Shown one piece after another: positions 5,605-5,964 of a stretch of 5,964 nt of DNA. Position numbers and translations under genes: made by a program. Origin of the DNA: Phascolarctobacterium sp. (GTDB lineage: Bacteria; Bacillota; Negativicutes; Acidaminococcales; Acidaminococcaceae); contig SFCN01000083.1 of the NCBI GenBank assembly GCA_004558595.1, positions 1 through 5,964 of the forward strand. The letters are read 5' to 3'. The first letter of the stretch is position 1, and the number at the start of each line of letters is the position of its first letter. Below the pieces are notes generated by a model, which worked only from the letters and a program-made list of their open reading frames with translations, was not told the DNA's origin and ran no database searches.

Positions 5605-5964
5605 TTATCCTTCAAAATACTTATACAGCTTTGGCTCCACAGGAACATTCATAGCATAGAGAATTTCTACTATTGAGAGCTCTTGCCCATTGTTCATAAT
5701 GCTGCTACCAATACTTCTCTTATGAGTTACTTCTCCCATAAAATAGAATTCAGCACCTTCGTCATCACTTTTCTTAATAAAAAGCAACTTAAGAGTTTCT
5801 GGATTTTCTATAGCTTCTACTTCTTGAGAGAAAAGATTTACTCTGCTTCTCGTAAGCCAGTGGAAATTATTGCAATCAATAAAATAATCCTCATATTTGG
5901 TGCTATCGCTAATATCCTTGCTCTTTTCGTAAGTAACAAACATTGGGCAAACCCCATATTTTAC
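5605..5964 (-). CDS. C-terminal part of a DUF3427-domain protein, probably a helicase
   Basis: The frame is open from the right edge to a TAA at 5605-5607, giving 119 residues. An ATG at 5943 exists, but coding clearly continues upstream (VKYGVCP before MFVTYEKS) without a stop, so this is taken as the 3' end of a longer gene. The sequence resembles the end of DUF3427: FVTYEKS, then TKYEDYF, FHWLTRSR, a LLFIKKSDDEG strand, and FYFMGEVT, ending with PVEPKLYKYFEG. In known proteins this domain usually sits at the C-terminus of DEAD/DEAH-box superfamily 2 helicases, often with an N-terminal phospholipase D-like nuclease domain, and such proteins are common in defence or accessory regions. The helicase part is outside the window, so that function is inferred. 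The gene is followed closely by a terminator. A stand-alone DUF3427 protein is the alternative. Confidence 0.7.
   Translation of the reverse strand, partial: VKYGVCPMFVTYEKSKDISDSTKYEDYFIDCNNFHWLTRSRVNLFSQEVEAIENPETLKLLFIKKSDDEGAEFYFMGEVTHKRSIGSSIMNNGQELSIVEILYAMNVPVEPKLYKYFEG

Noticed and set aside
5605..5943. A complete 112-residue gene starting at the ATG at 5943
   Set aside because: The frame continues upstream to the edge with residues that fit the same domain, and no Shine-Dalgarno site precedes that ATG; it is more likely an internal Met of a longer protein.
1..5964. tRNA, rRNA, CRISPR array or insertion sequence
   Set aside because: I saw no cloverleaf-like sequence, regularly spaced direct repeats, or transposase motifs on either strand.

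Overview
The window reads as chromosomal DNA of an anaerobic, moderately AT-rich Bacillota-type bacterium. The protein styles (an NhaC-family antiporter, an Fsr-type MFS carrier, a QueD-like protein with a zinc ribbon) and a Flp/Tad-like prepilin would fit a Negativicutes member. That assignment is an impression and was not tested. Promoters are of the housekeeping sigma-70/A type, Shine-Dalgarno sites are purine-rich, and genes are separated by clear hairpin terminators.

Layout, left to right: (1) the 5' part of a minus-strand gene for an AlbA_2/Schlafen-fold putative ATP-binding protein, running off the left edge, whose promoter is overlaid by a perfect 13-bp inverted repeat; (2) a terminator hairpin; (3) a minus-strand NhaC-family Na+/H+ antiporter gene; (4) a divergent promoter region whose two -10 regions are near-identical copies; (5) a plus-strand Fsr-like MFS exporter gene; (6) a strong consensus promoter with inverted repeats, driving (7) a plus-strand QueD/PTPS-fold gene with a C-terminal zinc ribbon; (8) a convergent bidirectional terminator; (9) a minus-strand gene for a large Flp-like prepilin with a unique C-terminal domain; (10) another terminator; and (11) the 3' end of a minus-strand gene carrying a DUF3427-type C-terminus, running off the right edge.

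Most genes look like single-gene transcription units, each with its own promoter and most with a terminator. The one visible functional pairing is the divergent antiporter/exporter pair, whose matched promoters suggest co-expression. The partial genes at the two edges belong to families often found in accessory or defence regions, but the middle of the window is ordinary physiology. No complete new multi-gene system is visible. The best leads are the QueD-like protein lacking the usual catalytic cysteine, the orphan Flp-like prepilin, and the operator architecture of the AlbA_2 gene.
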